Origin: Stentor coeruleus
Lineage: Eukaryota; Ciliophora; Heterotrichea; Heterotrichida; Stentoridae
Assembly (NCBI GenBank): GCA_001970955.1
Contig: MPUH01000476.1
Coordinates: 1-51,565, forward strand
Direction of reading: 5' to 3'
DNA: 51,565 bases
Shown: positions 32,301 to 41,495 of the stretch, piece by piece
Numbering within the stretch: position 1 is the first letter of the stretch
How the letters are laid out: each line of letters opens with the position of its first letter
Program-made: the position numbers and the translations under genes
The notes under the pieces: generated by a model
Seen by the model: only the letters and a program-made list of their open reading frames with translations
Told to the model about the DNA's origin: nothing
Databases searched by the model: none

Positions 32301-32479
32301 ATAGCTATATTGCTAATCAAATGGAAAGTAATGGTGTTGCTGGACATATTGCAGTGAGTAATGTAACTAGAGCACTTATTAGTAGATATCGACCATCACT
32401 TTATTCATTCATTGAGCATAAAACTGTTACGATTTTTGACAACCAAATTAAAATCTTTTTGCTTCAAGACTGTGAGTAG
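26375..32479 (+). CDS. P4-ATPase-like/guanylyl cyclase fusion protein
   Basis: 2034 aa. The N-terminal half is P4-ATPase-like (CYLDNSNVTGEN, the P-domain start LGQIEYILIEKNGIL, and SGDNEEN). The catalytic Asp of DKTGT is Glu377, so pumping by the usual phospho-Asp mechanism is unlikely. A second membrane block leads to cyclase domain C1 (about 1350-1560), then six more spans (about 1645-1800) and domain C2 (about 1810-2030). C2 carries both metal Asps: Asp1859 in YADIVGFT and Asp1903 in TIGDCYV. C1 has Asn1371 and Lys1415 there instead. C1 keeps Glu1411 (KIETVG) and Ser1488 (FSLVGDTVNTASRM), a GC-like purine pocket with the N/R transition-state motif. Such fusions are known guanylyl cyclases of ciliates and apicomplexans, with domain order inverted relative to mammalian adenylyl cyclase. 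Stop is TAG. Confidence 0.93.
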   Translation: MNLNTGLLLSGHEQGKTYKRTVYISGYSSSTNLSKNKNFLRTSLYSLQNVIPLSLYYSFHNVICLWYLAISILELTMPVNNHLTAVIPLGSYLISNLFFALYQFCASAIRDRKNNSQVCLVWREKLFSKKMIKDINVGDIILLQENEIVPADMLLIASGNINKSCYLDNSNVTGENDLQKRITSKETQALIDSLDVNEAGIFLNMIEGKVNIDDPNALFNEFNGKLKLRGSPKSENLTLDNLLLRGSRIKAAPWVFGLVIYTGKETKISISSEHKISKVSVFEKKLEFHLGIICLSVLLISLLHFLLSTFKSKEKPSFINFFLYVLLYHSAIPFPLLFVRKIGKFIYCKRLKTTENVGINNPDILENLGQIEYILIEKNGILTNGVLKIRACIVNNFMYLVDQDYERSPNEETCLLCPEIASAIEPIRKKIEENCEETVKYFMCLALCNSAYPQENDEFLVSCNEDHSLVKLASEAGVKLSYRDSKKAILSISDLNKEFKIILSKEPSTSSKRTRILLYSFEDSQHLLFVKGPLEAMTEVIHSSGTRYIEDLKMNIPGIQIIILGVKILTKKEAEEFLYSYNNARKCPVNREGRIEGVIEQCEEGLQWLGAVGIEDKIADEAKSTVQALDCAGIKFWIVSGDNEENSVSAGFGSDIIKTSSELLRVTYPESVEEVLASFEDLIKNKIFYEDFFKARQEANNPDGTQKLEEIKDHSDTKRFSKKGSEILRRASLHPLISQLSNLRNGTLNVSKSFNSDIIDYVLIIDGKCLDFALKSADCLKCLTILLFLAKGVCSFNMLPNHKISLANILKHNFSFRPIFMGIGGWGDLGLLNESDISVSKQSGDITIQNFSDIKDLIFYRGINLYFISSKIVLLSLYFNVSFVVFLSLYHYMCGFSGTWLMNQEEIILYSLILQVVLFIPMYVYDRVISNSEVTDPEIYILGILNTMLRFTDFCQYLGLGAFNGGLSALFLYLTFDNLVSSDGYTSSPSHISIYLYIHFTLILVSITISETARFSLSTILSPVLVLLISFVYIILTQFSKTHELFDATKELFNMPAGALSAFIASFTILLVFLSVKMLNSFFCVNYSVLLKAFAANQSRLNLPTRMQFFENNLGKVFNNSEVTKITENEEICEIDPYSLHFNSVSKEKIFALENSLVNVKTYSIYMQFYSICHIIIFMYSAFKTNQGLWSQIILLFCSGLLCCFSALQFTNIYKQNVLYYTRAFLLTSNAITFFAICVLNSSFSLIFAVFPLFLVFLISNLWRFYMTIIISEAILDICFKSLLFTRNTGYFLSEYAIVLVAICIIIATIAYMLEYSRRKEYLLASKVTVQMNKAKNVLGLLLPHFVMTRVKDGTRYISEDQGIVSVLFCNICDFEENFADLTPYELASFLDELFGKFDQLCEIVGATKIETVGKTYMASAGLKDSEAELDPNLSQVSHARRVIELGFGMIHIIQRTKIKHNKLHVKIGINSGRVQAGVVGYHKPQFSLVGDTVNTASRMATTLTEKDCIQITTSTYELVKTSSGITFVPHNSLVKGKGKMDTFIVKIGDRIDANNNDGPLGEPKLSMNLSSLSGIISSHSTIPPLVSSEQSSEKTKKKSFIAEPDNNAVFSQNTVFTVQHISLFSYKCTETVEEKKFRENTNENIYEIFYIGLLAALFVYAAQTVIEIAFVIEDRNNLRSINIWFSIVMVTGYAILLKMLKDYHDSLVYSWALALSYMIPIGIIMLVDSFDGYSHTALTSIKITFHVLLLSHCSTLLFKHISVCILAVSLVWLLYISIICPTPSGFLSLMFMGVCIVSIYHKEISMRVFENLKSTSDDELKKIEALLTQMVPTHAYEHLMAEDFVIDKFSQVTMIYADIVGFTAWSSNRTPEEVVTMLNEMFTRFDRMCVEHNAYKVHTIGDCYVAMSNIGNNNRDPGQECLNVLTFAHCMIKAIEEVNTKYSMGISMRIGVHTGDVIGGITGKSIVRYDIYGIDSYIANQMESNGVAGHIAVSNVTRALISRYRPSLYSFIEHKTVTIFDNQIKIFLLQDCE

Positions 32480-32557
32480 CCTTTTCTTAATTATAACATT
32501 CTTAGCATATTTTTTTTAAGAGTGTGTTTAAATTCATATCTTTGTTTTAAAAATCAA

Positions 32558-33514
32558 ATGGAAATAAACAATGGAATGTACAATTGCATGAGTAAAAAAA
32601 CACACACAACATCTGAAGTTTTATGTGAAAAAATTGACCCAACACCTCAAACTGAAAAAGCAGTACCTGAGGCTAATGTTATACAATTATCAGTAAATGC
32701 TATAGTTGAATTACCATCTGTCAAAGAGGTTATTAAAGAAATAGCCCAAGACCCGATTATGCTTCTTTCTCAAATTCAGGCGATGTTTCGTGATTTTCTC
32801 TCTAGAAAATCTTATCAAGAATATAAACTTCTTCCTTTACCTGCATTTAAAATAAACTTTACAAAACTTCCACCAGGACATTAATTTTCCTTGATGGAGG
32901 ATTAGTTGAAGGTAATTTCCAAAACGGGAAGTCATTTGGTGCAGGAATATATTTTAGTGTTACTGGAGATGTTTATGTAGGGGAATTTAAAGAAGGAAAA
33001 AAAGCATGGAAAAGGTAAAGTTGAGTTTGCGTCAGGAAATGCATATGAAGGGGATTAGAAAAATGATTTATGTGATGGAGATGGTACTGAAAGACATGCT
33101 GATGGTTTTTTTCATATTGGAAGTTTTGAAAATGGTTTAAAAAGTGGATTTGGGAAGTCATCATGGCCAGATGGGTCGACTTATGAAGGTTATTTTCTTA
33201 ATGATATGTATGATGGACATGGTAAATATACTTGGATTGATAAAGAATATGATGGAGAATGGAAAAATAGTCAAATGCATGGAAAAGGTACTTTTAAATT
33301 CAGTGATTGGAGAAGCTATTCTGGAGATTATTTTGAAGGAAATAAGCATGGGTTTGGAGTTTTGTCTAGCCTGATGGGAAAAGGTATGAAGGACAATGGG
33401 AAACAGGAAGGGCAAGGTATGATGTTTAATAAAGGGAAAGAAATTGCTGGAATATGAAAAGATGGGAAGTTTGCTGAAAAAATCAAAACTGATAAAAGTT
33501 CTGCTGATAGTTAG
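32558..33514 (+). pseudogene. MORN-repeat protein pseudogene
   Basis: The first ATG is at 32558; an upstream GTG also opens the frame. The N-terminal part has an IQ-like stretch (IQAMFRDFLSRKSYQEYK). It then reads as about eight MORN repeats (FKEGKK, AYEGD, TYEGYFLNDMYDGHGKY, YDGEWKNSQMHGKGTF, YSGDYFEGNKHGFG). The frame is broken by shifts near 32880, 33003, 33370 and 33410. Two stops sit where the repeat pattern expects Trp: TAG at 33056-33058 (YEGD-stop-KND) and TGA at 33455-33457 (AGI-stop-KDGKF). Both are TGG with one G changed to A. With six lesions this is a clear pseudogene, unless the base calls are locally very poor. The last TAG is at 33512-33514. Confidence 0.85.
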
Positions 33515-33946
33515 ATTACTGTTAATTCATAAATTTTTTGAAAATTATGGTTTTGGATAAGATTTTTTTTTACTGGATGTGGAAATTGTTATGAATTTTA
33601 GTTATATTATGAAAAGAATTTTATTTTAAACTATATAAAACTTAACTTCCCAATCTCTTTTAAAACAAATTTTAATTCCCACAACAAATCTCTATTTTAA
33701 AATCTTTAAAGCATTTCACACATAAAAATATTTTACTTAATTACCCCTAAACATTAAAATAAGTATATAAACATCTTAATTTCATATACAACCAACTTCA
33801 AAATCCAAACTTTTCTTATTTTACATAAAATTTCTACTATATTTTTTATTTCATACAATCTTCCTATATTAATAACCTCTATAAAAATCCTTTAATCTTT
33901 ATAAAATCTAATATCAATATAGTTTTATTCTTAAAAGTAATATATA
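33515..33946. promoter_or_regulatory. G-depleted upstream region of the CCT-motif gene
   Basis: From about 33640 to the ATG at 33947 the plus strand is nearly G-free. This is the same 5'-flank pattern as upstream of the cathepsin and SPEF1 genes. No discrete element is identifiable. Confidence 0.4.
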
Positions 33947-34471
33947 ATGTTTAATAACAATTACATACAAGAAGGTTTTGAAGGATATGAGCCACCATTC
34001 CTACCTAGTGAACTTCCTAATTTCATGATACCAGGTTTTGATAGTTATAACACAGAGTTATTTCAAAGGGACTTTCAAACTTTTCCAATCTTAAATGATT
34101 TTGAAGGCATGGACACAACAAATTTTATGCAAATATTCGATCAGGCTTTTCAAAACCTTCCTGATGAAGTTAAACAATGGATGCCTATGCCTTTTGATCC
34201 TACAATTCCCCCTGTTGAAGGAAATGAACAACAATCTTTAAGAGTTTTAGCTAAGCCTAGCTTAAATTACTCTAACAATAAGATTGGCACTATATCGGTT
34301 GAGGAAAGAAGGATTAAGGTTCAAAAGTTCTTAGAAAAAAGAAAACGAAGGAACTTCAAGAAAAAAATTTCTTATATGTGCAGGAAAAAAGTTGCTGATC
34401 AAAGGGTTAGAGTTAAAGGAAGGTTTGTTTCAAAAGTGCAAGCTGAAGCCCTTTTGGGAGAAAAAAAATAA
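33947..34471 (+). CDS. CCT-motif protein
   Basis: 174 aa. The N-terminal 100 residues are acidic, aromatic and Pro-rich (LPSELPNFMIPGF), like an activation domain. The C-terminus carries a CCT motif: RRIKVQKFLEKRKRRNFKKK, then ISYMCRKKVADQRVRVKGRF, closely following the plant CONSTANS/CO-like/TOC1 pattern (RxxKVxRYxEKRxxRxFxKxIRYxxRKxxADxRxRxKGRF). In plants the motif binds DNA together with NF-Y subunits, so a nuclear regulator is inferred. No B-box or receiver domain is present. Stop is TAA. Confidence 0.88.
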   Translation: MFNNNYIQEGFEGYEPPFLPSELPNFMIPGFDSYNTELFQRDFQTFPILNDFEGMDTTNFMQIFDQAFQNLPDEVKQWMPMPFDPTIPPVEGNEQQSLRVLAKPSLNYSNNKIGTISVEERRIKVQKFLEKRKRRNFKKKISYMCRKKVADQRVRVKGRFVSKVQAEALLGEKK

Positions 34472-35217
34472 AGTAATAGATAAATAAACTTCTGTCTTGA
34501 AAAATACAGGTTTTATATAGATTATTGTGTGATGAGAATAATAATTATAGTTATTTTATTTATTATATGATGATAAAATAAAAGGTATAGTTTATGTTAG
34601 TGAGGATAGTATTTAGAGTTTAGGAATGTTATATTTACATATGATTTCATAGTTTTTAAATACAATTTAATATGATATTGGACACTATATATTATAAATA
34701 CATTAGAATTATTATTCAAGTAAATAGGAAATTATATTTGATTTATTATAAGTATAAGTAAATAATTAAAGGTTAAGTTTAAAATTAAGAGTATATGAAA
34801 ATTAGCAAAAATCATTACAAAGAATATTTTGTGATAGGTAATTTAATAAAAGATATTTTCAAGATCTAAATTGTTTTTATTTTTAAAAATTACATTTTGC
34901 TAATTTTGAGTTGGTATTTCAGCAATAAAATAGTCCGTAATAAACATTTCCAGAAAGTTTCAGCAAAAATAAAGCATCCTTAGAAATTTCCCTCTGTCTA
35001 ATAATAGGAAGTATAATTCTTAAGATGTCAGAAAAACGAGAACTATGATATTAATACTTTCTCAAAGCATTTAACTAAAAAAAATATAAACATTTATTAT
35101 TATACGAGAAAAAAGATAAATAAAGAAAGTGATCAATTGTATTTACTTCAAGCTTATATTAATCCTCTATATAACATCTAAATTGTTTGTAGTTATTGAA
35201 ATTTGTTATAAAATATT
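34472..35217. other. Intergenic, no gene seen
   Basis: The first 380 bases are C-poor on the plus strand (3' flank of the CCT gene). The rest is mixed and AT-rich up to the coiled-coil gene. No RNA or coding signal was recognised. Confidence 0.6.
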
Positions 35218-37868
35218 ATGAAAAATGGATTTCCAAATCTTAAAAATATATATTTTCCTTCATCGACAGGAGGACAGCGAGCCCGATCTGTAAACAAAAA
35301 TCCAGAAGTCCCAAAATTCGAATTGAGTTCTTCAGTTGATTTAGCAACAAATTCATATACACCGGCTAAACAGGATTCTAATATTCTAAAGGAAATTTCT
35401 ATGATTGACAAAAAACTTGATAGTAAAGAAATAGAACTAAAAAACACAAAACTTTCAGAGTGCATAAATTTAGAAATTGAATTGAAAAATTATATAGATT
35501 ATCTTAGTGAAATCAGTTTATGTGTTAAGCAAAAAGATAATAAATTATCTAAAAGTTTACTTAGAGGAATTATAGGATGCGAAAGGGTTGTAAATAAGAT
35601 ACTATCTAGGTTAAACTTCTTAAATTCCCAGAAAATACTAGTCGCTAAAATCCTCAAGACCGATAATTTTTCACAAACTGATTACTATAAATGCAACGAA
35701 CCAGTACTAAAATTTTGCTCAACTCCCGAACTTGAATCAATTAAGCAACTAGGGATCACATTAAAAAAACTAAAAGTTTCTCGTTTAACCGGCCAGCTAA
35801 ATGAATTATACGATTCTTTAAGCCGTATGTATACTGATATTCCAGAAGCTACATCAAGCCCAGAACCTCCAGATTTAGAGATGTCCACTCCTGCAAACAT
35901 AATGGACATGCATCTCAAAGTTATAAAAAGAAATCTTTCTAATCTTCTTAGTGTAAACAAACTAGATTCCCTAAAATCATTTGAAGCCAAAGCATGTCAA
36001 GATGATTTCCCATCATTTCCTACAACTCAGTCCCGAATTTTAGAAACTGCAGTCCAGGAAAAAGAATTAGAACTGAAAAAAACTAAAAAAAAATGCCAGA
36101 TAATAGCAGAAGAGAAAAAAACTATGGAAGAGACAATTACTAAGATGAAAACTTTTTATGCAGAGGTTGAAAAACGACATAACGAAATTGAAATCGAAGC
36201 AGTAAAACTAAAATCAAAAAACTCACACTCTGAATCTCTAATTGAAGCACAAGCAAAAAAAATCAAATTTCTCGAACAGAAACTAGAGAAAAAAACACGA
36301 AAACTTCATACATCCAAACTTAGAATCGAAGAGCTTAAAGGAATTATTATAAAAAAACAAGACCAACTCTATAAAATTTCTAATGATTTGTATGAAATAA
36401 AAATAAAATTCAGGATAAATGAAGAAAAGTTATTCCAGGTAGAAAAAGCTTGGGAAAGAAAAATTGGCAAGAAATTTGAACAAAGAGAAGTGGATTATCA
36501 GACAATTATAAACAGGTATAAAATAGAAAAAGATTGTTTGGATGATGAAACATTTGCGAAAATTAAGGATGAAATTGAATCTGATGTTTCAGATAATGAA
36601 TATCCTGATGCAGATAATTTTATTGCTTTTGAAAAATCTCATGAAGAAATATTAAATATAGAGAATTTTGAGAAGAGATCTGCAGAAAGAAAAAAAAGTT
36701 TTCCAAACCCTACGACTGAAAATATGACATTCCAAGAACAGTTTAAAAATAAAAAAGAGACTCAAAGAAGTGAAGAAGAAAGTGAGGATAGTGAAGAAGA
36801 GGTTTACTTAGTGAGTAAAAAAGAAAAAAGACTTAGAAGATTAAGGTCGAAGAGAAAAATAGAATCAGAAGAAGAATCTCAAGAAGAATCGGAAACAGAA
36901 GATAGAGACTCTCGGAAGAAAAAAACAAAAAGGAAGTTAAAAAAGAAAAGTAAACCTCGAAGCAAAAGAAACTCAGAAAGCATATCTGAAAAACAAAGTA
37001 TTAGAAGTACATCTAGAAAACCAACAAGAACTGAATCTGTTCAATCTTCTGAAACTGTAGAACAAAGAGTTATCCCACCTTCTCCTTCAAATAATCCTCC
37101 TTTAAAAAACATTTTCTCTCAACAAAACTCTTTAAAAGCCCAGCCTAAGTCACCTCAGTTTTTAGATGTTCCAATCCCTTTAAGTAAAACAATGCAAGAA
37201 CAAGTTCCTTTATATACTAATTTGATTGAATTTCAATACGATTTTGATAGTGAAGAAGTTGAAGAACTAAAAAAAAAAGAAGAAGAAATTAGAATCAACC
37301 TTGAAAGAGCTGAAAGTAGTTTTTTAGGAGCACTTAATGAAGAAGGAAAAACTCTTTATGACAGATACAATAATTTAACTAATGAGTTGAATGATATCAA
37401 AGCCTTAATGAATTTGAAAATGAAGTCTATTGGGATTCAGTGTATTTTTGATAGAAGTGAAGCTTTGATAATGAAAAGTGCAGAACATATAAGTGGAATT
37501 GATGTGAAATATATGAGGAAGCTTGTTGATGGGAAATCTGTCTATNGATAATGAAAAGTGCAGAACATATAAGTGGAATTGATGTGAAATATATGAGGAA
37601 GCTTGTTGATGGGAAATCTGTCTATGACCCATTAGATGAGCTTAAGAATAATGTTGAAGCACAAAAAATTCTTAATACTATGTTTGATAATCAGACACAA
37701 ATTGAATTATTAAGTTTGAGGGATAAACATGAAATAGTTAATTCGTTGAAAGGTCATCAAGCAGATAAGTGTAAGGATTTATGCCCTCATCTATTAAGAG
37801 TTTTGAAAATCAAGTGGAGAGTTAGAAATACGCCATATCCAATAAAAAAAATTGTTCTGAAATATTAA
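35218..37868 (+). CDS. Large coiled-coil protein with charged linker (split by assembly duplication)
   Basis: The two plus-strand frames are one gene. A 79-nt duplication with N at 37546 shifts the frame; collapsing it gives about 856 aa ending TAA. The N-terminal third is mixed helical, and residues about 275-430 form a long coiled coil (EKELELKKTKKKCQIIAEEK). A highly charged Ser-rich region follows (about 500-610: SEEESEDSEEEV, then KKKTKRKLKKKSKPRSKR, a likely nuclear-type basic stretch), then a Pro-rich linker. A well-ordered C-terminal segment (ESSFLGALNEEGKTLYDRY onward) ends the protein. I do not recognise the family. Confidence 0.8.
37467..37625. repeat. 79-nt direct duplication flanking an N (assembly join)
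   Basis: Positions 37467-37545 and 37547-37625 are identical around the N at 37546. The 80-nt offset splits the coiled-coil gene into two apparent ORFs. Confidence 0.9.
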
Positions 37869-38149
37869 ACCATTTTTAAATATATTAACAGAATGCTAGA
37901 AACCAGAAAATCAAATACCAAAAAACCCAAAACATTTTGGTTTTGCATAAAATTATTCTCTTATAAACCTAGCCCAAAAAATAAATGATTCTTTTAATAA
38001 TCCTAGTTTATTTAAATAAAATGATATTAAAAGCCAAAATGCCTTTCATACTTTATAATATCCATTCACTGCATCAAACCAGAAAGCACCCATAATACTG
38101 CTAGAACTAAATGTCTAGTTTCCTATGAACACCATAAGAACTTCAAGAC

Positions 38150-38356
38150 ATGCCTAAAGCAAGTTGGATTCTTAAAGAAAACAAGGTGAACACAAGACTT
38201 GCCTCCATCATTTTGACGCTAAAGAAAAGAAACAGTAAAGACCTCCTGAACCAAATAAAGAGTCACATAACTAGCGACAATGAATGGTTTAATATACTAA
38301 ATCTGCCTAAAGAAAGAGATCGTAGGGCAAACAAACCTCGATTGGACAAGGTTTAA
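38150..38356 (+). CDS. Possible small protein of 68 aa
   Basis: An ATG-to-TAA frame of 68 codons, basic, with no known motif (MPKASWILKENKVN at the start). It is richer in GC than its surroundings. Its upstream DNA is G-poor and its downstream DNA (from about 38460) C-poor, the pattern seen around real plus-strand genes here. No homology is recognised; it could be a short gene or a decayed exon. Confidence 0.4.
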   Translation: MPKASWILKENKVNTRLASIILTLKKRNSKDLLNQIKSHITSDNEWFNILNLPKERDRRANKPRLDKV

Positions 38357-39066
38357 ACCATGCCACCTTAACTATCACCCACTTTAAACTTTCAATCCTT
38401 GCGATAAAAGATATAAGTTCAGCCAGAATATAGCCTAATAAAAATAATTATGTAACTAAACATATGATAAGGTAAATAATAGGTATATATATAAATTAGA
38501 TAGTAAAGTACTTATATTAAAAAATATACATGATAATCTTTATGTATCTTTTATATAATAATGATATAAAATTTAGTATTATGCAAATAAAATGGATATA
38601 AACTAAAGGTGTGCATGTGAAATAGATATTTTTTGATGTGATTAATCATCAGGACAATATGAGCAACTCTATCTTGTGCCAAAATTGCATATTTATACTT
38701 AGTTAGATAAGAAATGTTTTTTGATATTTCCAAGATAATCTTTGCCTATTTTTTTACATATAATTTAAGTTTTGAAATTTCAGTTTACAATTACATTATT
38801 TTACATAACAAAATTATATATTTACTATCATTATATTGAGTTTATAAGGACAATCTTATATATTAATCTTAATTTTAATTCTAAAATAAATTTCCTTATT
38901 TGAAAGCTACAAAGCAAATCTAGCACCTATATAATTTCCAAAGCAACTATATTCACACATACAAACCAAAAATTTTTACAATAAATCTGCTTTCTAAACC
39001 TACAAAACCTAATAAAAATCTCATCATCCCAAAAATGCCAAATTCTCTTATATCTATTTAATAATC
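38357..39066. other. Intergenic, no further gene seen
   Basis: AT-rich, with C-poor sequence about 38460-38660 and G-poor sequence in the last 150 bases before the carboxypeptidase start. A 60-codon minus-strand frame here looks spurious. Confidence 0.55.
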
Positions 39067-41397
39067 ATGTTAAAAGGTAACGAAGAACTCTATACACATA
39101 TATCTCGGCCTATCCCTTTACTCCAAAGAAAAACCTATGAAGATGACAAAGCCCGCTCACATCAAAAAATCGAGTAATTTCTATACAGAGATCTTCGGCT
39201 ATTCACTTTCAATCCCCACCTTACCCAAACAAACACTTCAAATTCTCTATCATCCAACATCTCAAATGAAGTCTCAGAAATCCTCTTACCAGATTATGAG
39301 TATTCCCCATATAGTTCTCCATCAATAATATATCATCGTGATGCAAACAGTAAACTTTTAGGTCCATGTCTGCTGAATTTAAATAAAATCATAAACAATG
39401 TTGACAGTTTTTCAACTCCCATAAAGCAAAATCATATTATAAAAGCCTCTTATAGCTCTGATAAAAAAGATAAAACACTTATTTTTGAAAGTCGATTTGA
39501 AAGCGGAAATCTAGACACAGCAATAAAAGTTTCAGATGTAGAATACAACCTTATTCTCCAAAATGATATTAACACCCTAGGCAATACCCAATGGTTTTTT
39601 TTTAGGGTATCTAATACAACAAAAGCTCTTGAAGTTAAATTTAATATTATAAATCTTGGGAAATCTGGTTCATTATACAATGAAGGAATGCAGGTTTGTG
39701 TATATTCGGAAGAAGAGGAAAAAGTATCAGGGTATGGTTGGACAAAAGGTGGGACTAATATTTCTTATTATGCAAATGGGTTATTAAAAACCACAGGCAA
39801 GCCTTTTTACTCAGCGGTTTTCACATATAAATTCACATATTCTAAAGATGTGGTGTACTTTGCATATTCATATCCATACACATATTCTGATTTGATGAGA
39901 TATTTATTATCTTTAGAAAATGACCAAAAAAGGAACAATTTTTTTATAAGAAAACTTTTGTGTAAGACAATAGGAGGAAACCGATGTGATTATTTAACTA
40001 TAACTGAAGGAGAGATTCCTGAATATATGAAACATAGAAAAGGAGTTTTTATATCAGCCCGAGCACACCCTGGAGAAACTGTAGGATCTTGGATTGCTCA
40101 TGGGGCAATCGATTTTTTAACTGGACCATCCCAAGAAGCTCAGGTTTTAAGAGATAGGTTTATATTCAAAATAGTCCCAATGCTTAACCCTGATGGAGTT
40201 ATAAATGGTAATTACAGGACAAATCTTGCAGGTTCTGATTTAAACCGTAAATGGAAAAACTCAAGCAGTGTCGTCCATCCAACTGTGCATTTTTCTAAGA
40301 AACTCATCAAAAGCTTAGCTAAAGAAAGGCAAATTGATCTTATATGCGATTTACATGGACATTCTCGAAGTATGGGCCTTTTTATGTATGGGTGTAACAA
40401 TATATCTTTTCCTCAAGAAGCAAGGATTTTTCCTTTGATTTTAGATAAAATATCCCCATTTTTCGAATATAAGCAATGTAGTTTCAAGATGCAGAAATCT
40501 AAGGAGTCAACTTTGAGGGTGTCTTTGTATAAAGATTTGAATATTCCGAATATTTTTACTATGGAAGCCTCATTTTGTGGAAATAATAATGTTCAGTATG
40601 GGATAAAAGAACTTTTGGATATGGGTAAAGATCTTTGTTTGGCTTTACTTATATATTCTGGGGATTGCGATATTGGTAAACAGATGTCTATAAATAAAGA
40701 ACAGATATTAGAAGAAATGAATAATAATAAAGAACTTTTGCAGGATTGTGAAGAAAATTTTTCTGATAGCGACTCTGACCCTTCTGAAGATAATTTGGAC
40801 TATGAGACTATTATCACTTTACTACCTTCCCCTAAAAAGATAAGGCTTAAAAAGTCTAAAGAAAGGTACAGCAATAGCAAATCTACTAAACTCGATAGAA
40901 AATCCTTAGCATCAAATAGAAAAAAAGATAAATTTCCTACAAGAATGGAAATCAAACATATGTCAATTGGAAAAAAAATCGACTTTAAAAAATGCGAAGA
41001 ATGTGGAGAAATCATGCTTACAAACCATTTTTGTCAGAGAAAAGTTAAGAGCAGTCTGAGTACAACTCCAAAAATCAAGCAGAAAAAATTCATCAAAAGC
41101 TTTTCTGCTATTGGAAGTGGGTTGATTTATATGAATAATAAAGGGAAAACGGTTAGGGACCAAGCGACTCAAACAGTTTTTGTTAGAAAACTACAAGATT
41201 CTGAGTCGAATTCTTTTTGTAATGCTTTAGCTATGCCTTCACCAGTAAGATTCAGGATTGATAGGAGTAAACAGGTGAGGTCGAATAAGTTTCTAGCTGA
41301 TGTTATGAATAATATGCATATTTATCATACATCAAAAGCTCTAGAGTCATTTCCATCTATACTGGATATAAGTGGGAAGAAATATAATTATAGTTAA
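39067..41397 (+). CDS. Cytosolic carboxypeptidase (CCP/AGBL, M14 tubulin deglutamylase type)
   Basis: Starts at ATG 39067 (MLKGNEELYTHISRP), well upstream of the first ATG in the uninterrupted downstream frame. Removing a 15-nt intron at 39174-39188 gives a 771-aa protein. The N-domain of CCPs is visible (LIFESRFESGNLDTA, QWFFFRVSN). The M14 catalytic set is complete: HPGE with His329 and Glu332, His425 in DLHGHS as the third zinc ligand, the Arg/Asn segment GSDLNRKW, and the catalytic Glu495 in FTMEASFCG. CCPs trim polyglutamate from tubulin in cilia and cytoplasm. The C-terminal 200 residues are a charged extension with an extra Cys/His cluster (CEECGEI...HFC), possibly zinc-binding. Stop is TAA. 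Confidence 0.92.
39174..39188 (+). other. 15-nt intron in the carboxypeptidase gene
   Basis: Reads GTAATTTCTATACAG. It is a phase 2 intron whose retention places TAA in frame immediately (GAG-TAA). Removal joins the N-terminal 36 codons to the CCP N-domain. It ends CAG, whereas the other three end TAG. Confidence 0.88.
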
Positions 41398-41495
41398 ATG
41401 TAAACTAATAATGATTTAAAGATAGGTTTAGGATAAGATATAGAATATTTTTATGTCATAGGAATTCCATAAGTTTTTATTATATAAATTATAAA

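Noticed and set aside
33455..33457. TGA read as Trp (Blepharisma-like code)
   Set aside because: TGA fits a Trp position here, but a TAG also sits at a Trp position in the same pseudogene and four frameshifts are present. No intact gene in the window uses TGA as a sense codon.
32522..33457. Separate small genes for the MORN region
   Set aside because: The short frames on the plus strand are consecutive pieces of one MORN protein interrupted by lesions; minus-strand frames there are shadows.
39137..39328. 63-codon ORF upstream of the carboxypeptidase
   Set aside because: It lies in another frame across the first exon, the intron and the second exon of the carboxypeptidase gene, whose spliced frame gives the CCP N-terminus.
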